From NCBI RefSeq assembly GCF_000403785.1, contig NZ_APHJ01000021.1, forward strand, positions 434,001-498,000: a stretch of DNA of 64,000 nucleotides. The letters are read 5' to 3'. This DNA is from Gillisia sp. CAL575. Its GTDB lineage: Bacteria; Bacteroidota; Bacteroidia; Flavobacteriales; Flavobacteriaceae. The position numbers and the translations under genes are program-made. The notes under the pieces were generated by a model. It worked only from the letters and a program-made list of their open reading frames with translations. It was not told where the DNA came from and made no database searches. Below are positions 26,661-36,230 of the stretch, piece after piece. The first letter of the stretch is position 1. The number at the start of each line of letters is the position of its first letter.

Positions 26661-29438
26661 TTATATGGCTAGAATATAATCTGTAAGATTCGTATTTCGG
26701 TCTAAATTCATCTTTTTACGCAATCGATATCGTTTAATCTCTATACTTTTTACAGAAATATTTAACAAAGGAGCAATTTCTTTAGAGGATAAATTAAGTC
26801 TTAAATACGCACAAAGTTTAAGATCATTAGATGTTAATTCTGGATGCTTTTCTTTTACCTTTTTAAAAAAATCTTTATCTGCATTACTGAAAGCTTTTTT
26901 GAAAAACTTCCAGTTATCTTCATCGCTAATATCTTTATCTATAGTTTTAATAACAGATCTAACTTTAGATGAGTCTTCAGAATCTTTAAGCTTTTCTTTG
27001 ATACTAGTAAGAAATTCATTTTTCTTAATTAAGCTCATGGTAGATACGGCCAGTTCTCTATTTTTATTGGCCATGTCCTGCTCAAGTTTCTCATTTTTTA
27101 AATTGATGATCTGCTTTTCAGCCTCAAGGTTTTTCAATTTCAATGTTCGCTCGTTTCTTATAACAATTTTTCTGTGATGTTGCCGATTAACAAAATGAAC
27201 TATTATTAGAATAAGGAAGAACAATAAAAAATATCCTATAATTGCTAGTGTACTAAAATAAAAAGGAGGATCTATGCTGAAATTATAACTAGTAACACTA
27301 GTTATTTTATCTCCTATTTTTGCTTTAACCTCAAAACTATATTGACCAAATCTTAAATTTTTAAAGTTTACTTGAGAAGAATGATCCCAACTACTCCATT
27401 TGGAAGATAGCCCCTTTAGTCTGTAACTATATAATGCCTTTGAGTATTTATCGTATACGGGAGTTGAAAAATACAAAGAGATATTATTTTCCTTTGTTTT
27501 TAATTTTTTATCTATTCCTAAAACGGCTCTCTTCGGCTTTTCGTCTAAAGCGCTAAATTGAATCTCAGTAATTCTGATTTCAAAATTCTTCTCTTTTTTC
27601 GGTGTATCCTTCATTCTAAGGTAACCGTTAGCTATACCAATAAGATATTCATCCTCATTAATAGGAGTAATATTTTCGTATCCTTCAGCAATATTCCTAA
27701 AGGACTGCTCTATATTAAAAAATTCTAGTTCATAATCTCCTGTAATATTTGAAGGTTTCAGTTGAAAAATTTGGTTGTTGGCGAAACCCCATAGTTTTTC
27801 ATTATTCTCATTGATCATCTTTCCAGATATTTTATCTAGCCCCGAAACTAATTCGTTCAACCGATTATCATCTGAAAACTTATTTTTTGTCTTATTGAAC
27901 TGGTATATTTTAGTTTGAGTACTATAATATAATGTATCTACAAACTGAAACATCCCAGATGTTGCCCATATACTATCTGAGAACTTAAAATTCTCGAGCT
28001 TCTCTATCTTATTCGCATTCACATTATATTTTACCCTAAATACCCCTTTATGCTCATTATTAACCCATAGTACACTATCCGACTCCTTTTCTATATATCT
28101 TGAAGAATGCGGAAAACCTTTTACTAAAGGGGAAGCAATTAATTTACCATTGACATTTTTAATGAAACTAAATCCATAATAATGGCCTTGTACATAGGTG
28201 TCTTCACTTAATTTTTTCACGAACCAAGTTCCTAAGCGATCACTTATTTTTTCTGCTTTATTTCCATTAATCAAAAAAGTCCCAGTATCATGGCTACAAA
28301 ACAATAATCCATCAATATAATTTATATTCCACACTTGACCATTTGTTCCCGGAATTAGTAATAAGTCATCACTTTCCTTTTCCTTAAAATAAAGCCCTTG
28401 ATTAGTACCCAAATAAAGATTTCCGTTTTGAACATGTGAGGCATATACAGATCCTATTTTCCCTTTTACATCATTAAATGAGGTGATGTCTGATCTTGAG
28501 TTGATCATACTAATACCATAGTCTAGACCTGCCCAAATGTTTCCCATTTTGTCATTATACAAAGAAAGAACGGTGTTATTGAGAAGAACATTCTCTTGAT
28601 TAAAATTGTGAACTATTTTACCAGTTTCATCAATTTGAAGAATTCCCTTTCCAACCGTTCCTAAAATCATTCCCTCGCCTGGTATAGCAATTGCTGCGAA
28701 AATATTTGTGTAATCTATCTTTTGGCTCAATTCCCTGTTTATCTCTAAAAGAACACCCTCTTTCCAACTAAAAAATCCAGAATTTTCAGTTACAAATTTA
28801 AGATTGGAAGAAGCACCATAAATATGTTTTATGGTTAAATCTCCAAGTGACTTATAAGGAATAATAAGTTGCGGCCGTCCTTTCTTAATTTCATATAAGC
28901 CTCCGCCAACAAGTTGAAAATACAACTCATCTTTAAGCTTGAATAAACCAGATACCGGTTTATTTTCAGGAATATTTAATTCAAGTACCTTGTCCTTTTC
29001 AGGATCGTAAAAATAAATTCCAGAGAAGCTTCTAAATATAATAAGTCCTTCAAGAGTTTTAATATCCCAGAACAATTCACCATCAAGCACGCCGTTGGGA
29101 AATTTTTCTATAATACTTTTATAACATAACACTCCAAAATCATCCTTGACCCAATACCCAGCTTCCATATATGCACCGGTATAAACTCTGCCATCAAAAT
29201 TTATAACTGAACGCACTATAGAATTATTAGGAACAGGATATAGCTGAAAACGCTCACCATCATATTCCAGTAAACCAGCACCATTGGCAAAGTAAAAATT
29301 GTCATTTTCTCCCTGAGAAATCATCCAGTTCTGATTACCTCCACCATAATCGTTGGGATCAAAATTAATAACAGGTGGTAGTTCCTGTGAGAATCCAGAA
29401 ATACTATATAAAATAAAAATAAGGAAGAATAATCTCAA
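26661..29438 (-). CDS. Membrane-spanning PUL regulator: beta-propeller sensor, Y_Y_Y, LuxR-type HTH
   Basis: A 925-residue one-protein regulator. Signal-like N-terminus MRLFFLIFILYSISGFSQ, then a long periplasmic beta-propeller-like sensor (about 20-640), a Y_Y_Y domain (about 650-722), one transmembrane helix (about 726-750), a coiled coil (about 755-815) and a C-terminal LuxR-type helix-turn-helix (about 866-925, SSKEIAPLLNISVKSIEIKRYRLRKKM). Unlike hybrid two-component systems it has no kinase or receiver domain. The start appears to be TTG at 29438, since no in-frame ATG gives the signal sequence. It likely senses oligosaccharides and switches on susC and downstream genes. Confidence 0.87.
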   Translation of the reverse strand: MRLFFLIFILYSISGFSQELPPVINFDPNDYGGGNQNWMISQGENDNFYFANGAGLLEYDGERFQLYPVPNNSIVRSVINFDGRVYTGAYMEAGYWVKDDFGVLCYKSIIEKFPNGVLDGELFWDIKTLEGLIIFRSFSGIYFYDPEKDKVLELNIPENKPVSGLFKLKDELYFQLVGGGLYEIKKGRPQLIIPYKSLGDLTIKHIYGASSNLKFVTENSGFFSWKEGVLLEINRELSQKIDYTNIFAAIAIPGEGMILGTVGKGILQIDETGKIVHNFNQENVLLNNTVLSLYNDKMGNIWAGLDYGISMINSRSDITSFNDVKGKIGSVYASHVQNGNLYLGTNQGLYFKEKESDDLLLIPGTNGQVWNINYIDGLLFCSHDTGTFLINGNKAEKISDRLGTWFVKKLSEDTYVQGHYYGFSFIKNVNGKLIASPLVKGFPHSSRYIEKESDSVLWVNNEHKGVFRVKYNVNANKIEKLENFKFSDSIWATSGMFQFVDTLYYSTQTKIYQFNKTKNKFSDDNRLNELVSGLDKISGKMINENNEKLWGFANNQIFQLKPSNITGDYELEFFNIEQSFRNIAEGYENITPINEDEYLIGIANGYLRMKDTPKKEKNFEIRITEIQFSALDEKPKRAVLGIDKKLKTKENNISLYFSTPVYDKYSKALYSYRLKGLSSKWSSWDHSSQVNFKNLRFGQYSFEVKAKIGDKITSVTSYNFSIDPPFYFSTLAIIGYFLLFFLILIIVHFVNRQHHRKIVIRNERTLKLKNLEAEKQIINLKNEKLEQDMANKNRELAVSTMSLIKKNEFLTSIKEKLKDSEDSSKVRSVIKTIDKDISDEDNWKFFKKAFSNADKDFFKKVKEKHPELTSNDLKLCAYLRLNLSSKEIAPLLNISVKSIEIKRYRLRKKMNLDRNTNLTDYILAI

Positions 29439-29750
29439 GATTATAGTTTTAAAGCTAATTTAAATTTTATTCGACAATAATGTAGGAGAAAAGACAAAAG
29501 CTACCTAGAAACCTTGAATTAATTGGTTTTAAGATGGAAAATTTACTTTATATAAGGGGATTCTTTTTAAACTGATCCTTAGGCTTTTTTTAGAATTGAA
29601 ATAAATTTAACCGATTATATGTGATTTAGAAAATGTTATAGTAAGTTAAAATTCATCTACATATCTTTTTTTTTTTGAAACTTGCTTGTTTTTAGCGGTT
29701 GTCGCCCTATATAAAAACTATCTAAACAAGATCTTAACAACTAGTATAAT
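29439..29750. other. Divergent intergenic region
   Basis: This 312-bp AT-rich gap separates the minus-strand PUL regulator from the plus-strand fusion gene. It contains a run of at least 12 T residues (from about 29665) and an ATGTAGGAG word near 29480. I see no exact TAnnTTTG box with a spaced TTG for either gene. Confidence 0.35.
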
Positions 29751-32700
29751 ATGCACATGTCTACTACTCCAAAAAGTACTCATCAATTTTTAAACTTCTC
29801 GAACCTTAGTCTTTTAATGGTTCTTAGTATTTTTTCTTCCAGTTTTGCACAAGACAACAGTGCCACTCAAGGAAAAGAGATAACTCACACCTTCTATATC
29901 ACCGCTAATACCGGATTAGATAAAACCAATATAACTTCCCAAGAAGTATTAAATGGAATTATAAGATCTTCTCAAGAAGATAAGGATGCTACATTATTAA
30001 TTGTTGGAAATATCACAAAAGAGAAGGGCTATCCTTCTCAAAAAGAGGCAAAAAGTAATACAGAGTCCTATTTAAAGAATTATTTATTAAATCCAATTGA
30101 TAAATTTAATGGTAATGTGATCTTCACTCCTGGAAAAAATGAGTGGAATAAAAAAGGGCATAAAGGATTAGACGATCTGGAGTCATTTTTACAGGATAAT
30201 AGCAAAGCAAAATTTTGGCCAAATGATGGTTGCCCAATTGAAAGTGAAGAAATTAATGAGGATGTCGTACTTATTATGATAGATTCTCAATGGTATTTAG
30301 AAAATTGGGATGACTATCCTTATATCAATAATAAATGTGAGATCAAAACAAGAGATCAATTCTTTGCCGAATTTAAAGATGAATTAAAAGATAATTATGG
30401 CAAAACCATTATTGTAGCGGTTCATCATCCAATTTTAAGTAGTACGAAATATGGTTTTATAAAAAAGGTGGCTGGATTTTCAGACCAAACTTATCAAAAT
30501 GCAGAGCAAAGCAGACTTCATAATATTTTAGAAGCGACGGCGCGTGAATTTGACGACGTAATATTTGTTTCTGGAAACGATCAAAATTTACAGTATTTAG
30601 ACCATCATGAAGTGCCACAAATTATAAGTGGAGCGGCAGCTAAGACTCAAAAAGCAAGAGCAGAAAAGAAAGGACATTTTGCTTCAGATAAAAATGGTTA
30701 TGCAAAACTAATCTTATTTAAAGATGGAAGTTCTTTGGTTCGATTTTATGAAACCACTGCAACCGATTCTAAATTTCTATTCGAAAAAGAAATTCAGAGA
30801 AAACGGACTTCTTTAGATGAAGTTTCATATAAGCCTAAAGATACTTATGGAAAAACCCAACTTTCTTCAGTATATTCTTCAGAAGAAACAGATAAAAGTG
30901 GGTTACATAAATGGGCGTGGGGGGAACATTACCGTGATATATACAGTAAACAAATTAATGCTCCCGTGTTATTTTTAGATGATCTATCTGGCAATGTGAA
31001 ACCAATATCTGAAGGTGGTGGAAATCAGTCTAGATCACTTAGACTGATTAATGACAATGAAAATGAATACACATTAAGAGCTTTAAGAAAAAGTGCTATT
31101 CGTTTTATTCAAAATAACATGAAAGAGCATTATTTGGCAGATATTGTAGATAATACAGTTGCAGAAAGAATTGTGATGGATTATTATACAACGGCGCATC
31201 CTTATGCTCCATATGCATTAAATGATCTAATGGACGATGTTGATATCCCTCATGTGAGCCCAAAAATATATTTTGTTCCTAAACAAGAGGCCTTAGGTGT
31301 TTTTAATGATGAATATGGAGATGAATTATATATGTTAGAAGAACATGTGGGTGATGAAAATAAAGACTTGGAGATCTTTGGAAGCCCAGATGATATTTTA
31401 AGCTCATCTGATCTTAGAATGGCATTGTTGGAATCTAAAGATGCTAGGGTAGATGAAGATGAATATATTAAAGCCAGAATGTTCGATATGCTTGTTGGAG
31501 ACTGGGATAGACATGATGACCAATGGAGATGGGCAGAAATTGAGGGGGATGATGGTAAGAAAGTATATAAGACGATCCCACGAGATAGAGATCAAGCGTT
31601 TTCTAAATATGATGGACCAATTATCTCTTTACTAAAATTAGGTTTTCCACCTTTTAGAGCTATGCAATCTTTCAATTCCTCCATCAAGAGCGTAAAGTGG
31701 TTTAATACCGCAGGTTATGCCATGGATAAAATGATCATTCAGACTTCTAATTGGGAAGATTGGGAAAAGCAAGTAAAATTTATTCAAGCTAATATCACCG
31801 ATGCTAAAATTGAAGATGCATTTGCAAATTTACCTGAAGAAGTAAAAGACCAAAGCATGGTGAATATTAAGAAGAATTTGAAAATTCGCCGAGATAATTT
31901 GATGACAGTGGCTCAAGATTATTATAAATATTTAAATAAATTTCATGTAGTTACAGGAACAGATGAGGATGATAAATTCCTTATTACTAGAAAGAATGAT
32001 GGAATTACAGAAATTCAAATTTCCAGCGAGGATAAGGTTGTATATGAAAATAGCTATAATTCTAAGGATACTAAGGAGATCTGGATCTATGGTTTAGATG
32101 GTGATGATGAGTTTAAAATTGAAGGAAAAGGGAATAACCTTATAAAACTAAAAGTCTTAGGTGGTGAGGAAAATGATATTTATAATTTCGAAAATTCAAG
32201 AAACGCGAAGTTATACGATTATAAAAGCAAAGACAATACTATTATAAATGCAGGTAAAAAATGGTTGGTAGATTCGTATGAGATCAACAATTTCGATTAT
32301 ACCAAAAGGAAAACTTCCAATAACAGTATTTTCCCAACTGTAGGTTTTAGTTCGGATGCCGGAGTTAATGTTGGAGTTTCAGACACCTATACTACATATG
32401 GGCTGGCTAAAAACCCTTTTACAACTCAGCATACTTTAGGAGTAAATTACTTTTTTGATACTCAAGGCCTTGAATTAAGCTATTTCGGAGAATTTGCTCA
32501 TATTTTTTATAATTGGAATCTTGGGATAGATGTTTATTATACAAGCCCAAATTTCACCTTAAATTACTTCGGAAATGGAAATGAAACCATGTACGATGAT
32601 AGCGAAGTAGATCTAGATTATAATAGAGTTAATATTGAGCAATGGCGCTTTGCACCATCCTTAATATGGACCAATAGAAGGGGAAGTAGATTTCAATTCA

Positions 32701-33362
32701 GTGCTATGATTGAGTCATTGGAAGTAGAAAGGGATGTAGAAAGATTTATAGGAGATAGATTTCAAGCTAATAATGACATATTTGAAGATCAACTTTATGC
32801 AGGAGCAGAAGTTGAATATCAATATTTAAACAAAAGAAAGAATCCTGCTTATCCAAATTTAGGAGTGCAGTTGGATCTTACAGCTGGATATAAGAAAAGC
32901 ATTGATGATAGTGATAATGAACTAGGGTATCTAAAACCCTCTCTATCCATAGATTATCCATTACATAGTAGTGGAATAATTGTATTCGCTACAAAAATTG
33001 GTGGAGAAGTGATTATTAGTGATAAGTATGAATTTTATCATGGTGCCATGTTAGGTGGAAATGATAATTTAAGAGCTTTTAGAAATCAACGTTTTAATGG
33101 AAAGAGCAGCTTTTATCAAAGCAGTGATATTAGAATTGGTTTAGGAAAAGTTAAAACTTCTTTTATGCCTTTACGTTTTGGAGTAACTGGAGGTTTTGAT
33201 TATGGTAGAATCTGGGTAAATAATGATAACTCTAAAGATTGGCACACCAGTTATGGTGGCTCTGTTTTTATAAACGGGTTTAGTGCTTTTACAGGAAATG
33301 TAGGGTACTATACGAGTGAGGAAGGAAATAGAGTAGTGTTCACCTTCGGATTCAAGTTCTAA
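29751..33362 (+). CDS. Exported fusion: degenerate metallophosphoesterase, kinase-like middle, outer-membrane barrel
   Basis: A 1203-residue protein with a signal peptide (to about residue 33). Residues 45-335 align by eye with calcineurin-type phosphoesterases, but the metal motifs are altered: TANTG (51-55), VGNI (85-88) for GDN, PGKNEW (127-132) for GNHDW, and SGNDQN (274-279) for GHEH. Only HH at 225-226 stays. Residues about 395-720 carry GGGNQSRSLRL, GDWDRHDDQW (583-592) and PRDRDQAF (610-617), resembling kinase-like loops. From about 855 to the end is an Omp85/surface-antigen-type barrel ending in FTFGFKF. Function unknown. It stands alone with its own strong terminator. Confidence 0.8.
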   Translation: MHMSTTPKSTHQFLNFSNLSLLMVLSIFSSSFAQDNSATQGKEITHTFYITANTGLDKTNITSQEVLNGIIRSSQEDKDATLLIVGNITKEKGYPSQKEAKSNTESYLKNYLLNPIDKFNGNVIFTPGKNEWNKKGHKGLDDLESFLQDNSKAKFWPNDGCPIESEEINEDVVLIMIDSQWYLENWDDYPYINNKCEIKTRDQFFAEFKDELKDNYGKTIIVAVHHPILSSTKYGFIKKVAGFSDQTYQNAEQSRLHNILEATAREFDDVIFVSGNDQNLQYLDHHEVPQIISGAAAKTQKARAEKKGHFASDKNGYAKLILFKDGSSLVRFYETTATDSKFLFEKEIQRKRTSLDEVSYKPKDTYGKTQLSSVYSSEETDKSGLHKWAWGEHYRDIYSKQINAPVLFLDDLSGNVKPISEGGGNQSRSLRLINDNENEYTLRALRKSAIRFIQNNMKEHYLADIVDNTVAERIVMDYYTTAHPYAPYALNDLMDDVDIPHVSPKIYFVPKQEALGVFNDEYGDELYMLEEHVGDENKDLEIFGSPDDILSSSDLRMALLESKDARVDEDEYIKARMFDMLVGDWDRHDDQWRWAEIEGDDGKKVYKTIPRDRDQAFSKYDGPIISLLKLGFPPFRAMQSFNSSIKSVKWFNTAGYAMDKMIIQTSNWEDWEKQVKFIQANITDAKIEDAFANLPEEVKDQSMVNIKKNLKIRRDNLMTVAQDYYKYLNKFHVVTGTDEDDKFLITRKNDGITEIQISSEDKVVYENSYNSKDTKEIWIYGLDGDDEFKIEGKGNNLIKLKVLGGEENDIYNFENSRNAKLYDYKSKDNTIINAGKKWLVDSYEINNFDYTKRKTSNNSIFPTVGFSSDAGVNVGVSDTYTTYGLAKNPFTTQHTLGVNYFFDTQGLELSYFGEFAHIFYNWNLGIDVYYTSPNFTLNYFGNGNETMYDDSEVDLDYNRVNIEQWRFAPSLIWTNRRGSRFQFSAMIESLEVERDVERFIGDRFQANNDIFEDQLYAGAEVEYQYLNKRKNPAYPNLGVQLDLTAGYKKSIDDSDNELGYLKPSLSIDYPLHSSGIIVFATKIGGEVIISDKYEFYHGAMLGGNDNLRAFRNQRFNGKSSFYQSSDIRIGLGKVKTSFMPLRFGVTGGFDYGRIWVNNDNSKDWHTSYGGSVFINGFSAFTGNVGYYTSEEGNRVVFTFGFKF

Positions 33363-33388
33363 AATATTCAGAGTTTAAATTTTTAATA

Positions 33389-33426
33389 GAAAGCCAGATC
33401 TTATAGATCTGGCTTTCATTTTTTCG
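33389..33426 (+). terminator. Rho-independent terminator
   Basis: GAAAGCCAGATCT (33389-33401) pairs perfectly with AGATCTGGCTTTC (33405-33417) around a 3-nt loop and is followed by ATTTTTT. It ends the 1203-residue fusion gene. Confidence 0.88.
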
Positions 33427-33522
33427 GGTAGGTCTTATCAATTTCTTCGACTATTATTTTAGGTATTGAAATAGTTTTAGATATTATCTTATCTTCACTA
33501 TTATTCAAAAGTAGAACAGAAC

Positions 33523-34083
33523 ATGAGCAGAATTAGAGTTATTCAGCATGAAGCTGCTGAAGGTAGATTGAAAGAAATCTATGAAGGTATTGTTGAAAGT
33601 CGTGGTCAATTAGCTGAAGTTCTTAAGATCCAGAGTTTACGTCCAGAAAGCATAACAAAGCATGTAGATCTTTATATGGAAATCATGTTTACAAAATCGG
33701 AACTTTCAAGAGCTCAAAGGGAAATGATGGCTGTTATTGTTTCTGTAGCCAATAAGTGTGCTTATTGCGCAACCCATCATGGGAGCGCACTACTGCATTA
33801 CTGGAAAGATGAGGAAAAATTAAAAACTCTAAAAACGGATTATCCTATACTTGATATTTCTGAAAAGGAGATGGCATTATGCGATTTTGCCCACCTCCTC
33901 ACTCTACACCCAGAAGCTAATAATAAATCTGATCTTACCGAAAACTTAAGAAATACTGGCTGGAGCGATGCTGCAATTTTAGATGCAACACTTGTGGTAT
34001 CATATTTCAATTTTGTAAATCGAATGGTTCTAACATTAGGTGTAGAGCTGGAAAGTGACCAAGGAAAAAACTATAAATATTAA
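33523..34083 (+). CDS. AhpD-like peroxidase-related protein (carboxymuconolactone decarboxylase fold)
   Basis: A 186-residue helical protein of the AhpD/CMD superfamily. The redox motif is C79-A-Y-C82-x-x-H85-H86 (KCAYCATHHGSAL), preceded by the family helix SRAQREMMAVIVSVANKC. These proteins act in thiol-dependent peroxide reduction or as alkylhydroperoxidase-like enzymes. The gene is 3 bp from the next one, a pyridine nucleotide-disulfide oxidoreductase, which could supply reducing power (inference). Confidence 0.86.
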   Translation: MSRIRVIQHEAAEGRLKEIYEGIVESRGQLAEVLKIQSLRPESITKHVDLYMEIMFTKSELSRAQREMMAVIVSVANKCAYCATHHGSALLHYWKDEEKLKTLKTDYPILDISEKEMALCDFAHLLTLHPEANNKSDLTENLRNTGWSDAAILDATLVVSYFNFVNRMVLTLGVELESDQGKNYKY

Positions 34084-34086
34084 AAG

Positions 34087-35463
34087 ATGAGTATAACCAA
34101 ATTTGATGCAATAATAATTGGTACTGGACAAGCTGGACCTCCACTCGCAGCAAGCCTTGCTAAAAACGGATTAAAAACTGCAATAATAGAAAAAGGACAT
34201 TTAGGTGGAACCTGTGTGAATGTGGGTTGTACTCCAACTAAGGCCTATGTTGCAAGCGCCAGACGCGCCTATATTGCAAAAAACAGCGAATCTCTGGGCA
34301 TAGAGGTTAAAGGTGAAATAGTTGTAAATCTTAAAACAATTAAAGACCGAAAAGATAAAATTATTCAGGATTCCAGAGATGGGCTCCATAAAATGCTGAC
34401 TGAAACAGAGAACATTAGCCTTATAGAAGGAACTGCAGAATTTGTAGATGAACATACACTTAGTGTGAATGGTAAAAAGTATTCTGCAGATAAAATCTAC
34501 ATTAATGTTGGAGGAAGAGCTCGAATTCCTGAAGGATTTTCCACAGTGCCATTTTTGACAAATACAAACATTCTGGAACTTGAAGAAATTCCTGAGCATC
34601 TCATCATTGTTGGAGGAGGTTATATAGGTCTTGAATTTGGACAGATGTTCCGCAGATTTGGAAGTAAAGTCACGATTCTTGAAAGCGGAGATAAATTGCT
34701 GAAACGTGAGGACGATGAATTTGCTGAAGAAATAGCTAAAATCTTTAAAAATGAGGGAATAGACATTAGATTAAATTCTGAATGCATCAGCGCTAAAAAA
34801 CTGGGAGATCAAATTGAAGTAACTGTGGAATGTACGGAAGGAGCTCCCACTTTAAAAGGCTCCCATATTTTAATTGCCACAGGAAGAGTCCCAAACACAG
34901 ACGATCTTGGACTGAGAAAAATAGGGATGAAATTAGACAAAAGAGGTTACATTAAAGTAAACGATGAGCTTCAAACAAGCCTCGACCATATTTGGGCATT
35001 AGGAGATTGTAATGGCGAAGGTGCATTTACTCATACTGCTTATAATGATTTTCAAATAGTGAACTCTCAATTATTTCAAGATAAAAAGAGAAAACTCTCA
35101 GATAGATTTATGTGCTATGCAGCATTTATAGATCCACCAATTTCACGAGTAGGTATGAATGAAAAAGATATCAGAGATAAAGGAATAAAAGCAAAAGTAG
35201 CTACCCGCCCAATGTCCAAAATTGCAAGAGCTAAAGAAATGGGCGAAACTCAAGGAATGCTCAAAATCTTAATCGACGATAAAACAGACAAAGTTTTAGG
35301 TGCCACTTTTCTAGGAACAGGTGCAGATGAATATATTCATACAATTATAGATCTAATGTATGCCGATGCTCCTTACACCGTTATAAGAGATGCTGTACAC
35401 ATACATCCCACAGTAAGTGAATTAATACCTACAATGCTGGAAAATCCGAAACCATTGGAATAA
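34087..35463 (+). CDS. FAD-dependent pyridine nucleotide-disulfide oxidoreductase (MerA/Lpd-like)
   Basis: A 458-residue flavoprotein. N-terminal FAD site IIGTGQAGPPLAASLA, active-site disulfide C43-VNVG-C48, NAD(P)H motif IVGGGYIGLEFGQMF (around 174-188), second FAD segment HIWALGDCNGEGAF, and a dimerisation domain ending HIHPTVSELIPTML. It has the MerA-like core but no N-terminal heavy-metal domain and no vicinal C-terminal cysteine pair, so mercuric reductase activity is unlikely. It probably reduces a disulfide or quinone-type partner, perhaps the AhpD-like protein encoded just upstream. Confidence 0.87.
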   Translation: MSITKFDAIIIGTGQAGPPLAASLAKNGLKTAIIEKGHLGGTCVNVGCTPTKAYVASARRAYIAKNSESLGIEVKGEIVVNLKTIKDRKDKIIQDSRDGLHKMLTETENISLIEGTAEFVDEHTLSVNGKKYSADKIYINVGGRARIPEGFSTVPFLTNTNILELEEIPEHLIIVGGGYIGLEFGQMFRRFGSKVTILESGDKLLKREDDEFAEEIAKIFKNEGIDIRLNSECISAKKLGDQIEVTVECTEGAPTLKGSHILIATGRVPNTDDLGLRKIGMKLDKRGYIKVNDELQTSLDHIWALGDCNGEGAFTHTAYNDFQIVNSQLFQDKKRKLSDRFMCYAAFIDPPISRVGMNEKDIRDKGIKAKVATRPMSKIARAKEMGETQGMLKILIDDKTDKVLGATFLGTGADEYIHTIIDLMYADAPYTVIRDAVHIHPTVSELIPTMLENPKPLE

Positions 35464-35464
35464 T

Positions 35465-36139
35465 TTAAAAACTTATTAATGTTTCTGCGATTTCTTTTAA
35501 ATTAGAACCAATAATTTCTGGTTCTATAGCTAATGGATATAATGATTTTCCTGGTCTGGCTATAAAAGCTGCTTGAATACCCGCTCTTTTTGCACCTGCA
35601 ATGTCCCAACCATGGGCTGCTATCAACATAGTATCCTCTGGTAAGACATTCATTAATGAATAGGCGCAATGATATGTAGAAACATGCGGCTTATAATTTT
35701 TAACTTCCTCTATGCTCAATACTTTATCAAATAAGTGATGGATCTCTGCATATTTTAATTGTTCATCTACAACCTGCGGTTTTCCATTGGAAAGCGCAAC
35801 GAGTTTAAATCCTTTTTCTTTTAAACCTTCAAGAGTATTTGAAACCTCAGGATATGCCGATAATTTTGTAATAGGACTTAAGACACTTTTTATCTGTGCT
35901 TCTGTTAAAGAAACATCCAGTTGGTGAGCTGTCATTTTTAAAGTAGCTTCAGCAATCTCAGAAAAATCCCTATAATTTTTAGTGATAGTTTCCACTAATG
36001 AGTATTGCAATAAAGTAGGAAACCAGATATCAAAAGCTCTATCATCTTTTAAAGCATCATTTATAGAATTCTGTAAAGGTTCCATATTTAGCAATGTTTC
36101 ATTAACATCAAATATCAATAATTTAGGTCTAGTGGTCAT
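35465..36139 (-). CDS. HAD family hydrolase, haloacid dehalogenase type II
   Basis: A 224-residue HAD-superfamily enzyme. The nucleophile is D11 in LLIFDVNETLL, the motif typical of L-2-haloacid dehalogenases. Motif II is LVALSNGKP, the lysine is in VKNYKPHVSTYH, and motif IV is MLIAAHGWDIAGAKRAG. Substrate might be a 2-haloacid or another small organic acid. It converges with the oxidoreductase gene, the stops being 1 bp apart, with no terminator between them. Confidence 0.87.
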   Translation of the reverse strand: MTTRPKLLIFDVNETLLNMEPLQNSINDALKDDRAFDIWFPTLLQYSLVETITKNYRDFSEIAEATLKMTAHQLDVSLTEAQIKSVLSPITKLSAYPEVSNTLEGLKEKGFKLVALSNGKPQVVDEQLKYAEIHHLFDKVLSIEEVKNYKPHVSTYHCAYSLMNVLPEDTMLIAAHGWDIAGAKRAGIQAAFIARPGKSLYPLAIEPEIIGSNLKEIAETLISF

Positions 36140-36171
36140 GATATATTAATTTTTAAATTTTCAAATTTTAT

Positions 36172-36211
36172 AAATAAAAAAACCGACCATGGATTGAACA
36201 ATGATCGGTTT
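36172..36211 (-). terminator. Terminator after the SYLF lipoprotein gene
   Basis: On the minus strand AAACCGATCAT pairs with ATGGTCGGTTT (one T-G wobble) around a 9-nt loop and is followed by TTTTTTATTTAT. Confidence 0.8.
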
Positions 36212-36230
36212 AATACTATTTGAAAAGCTA

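Noticed and set aside
34087-35463. Mercuric reductase
   Set aside because: The redox disulfide motif fits, but there is no heavy-metal-binding N-terminal domain, no C-terminal cysteine pair and no mer genes nearby.
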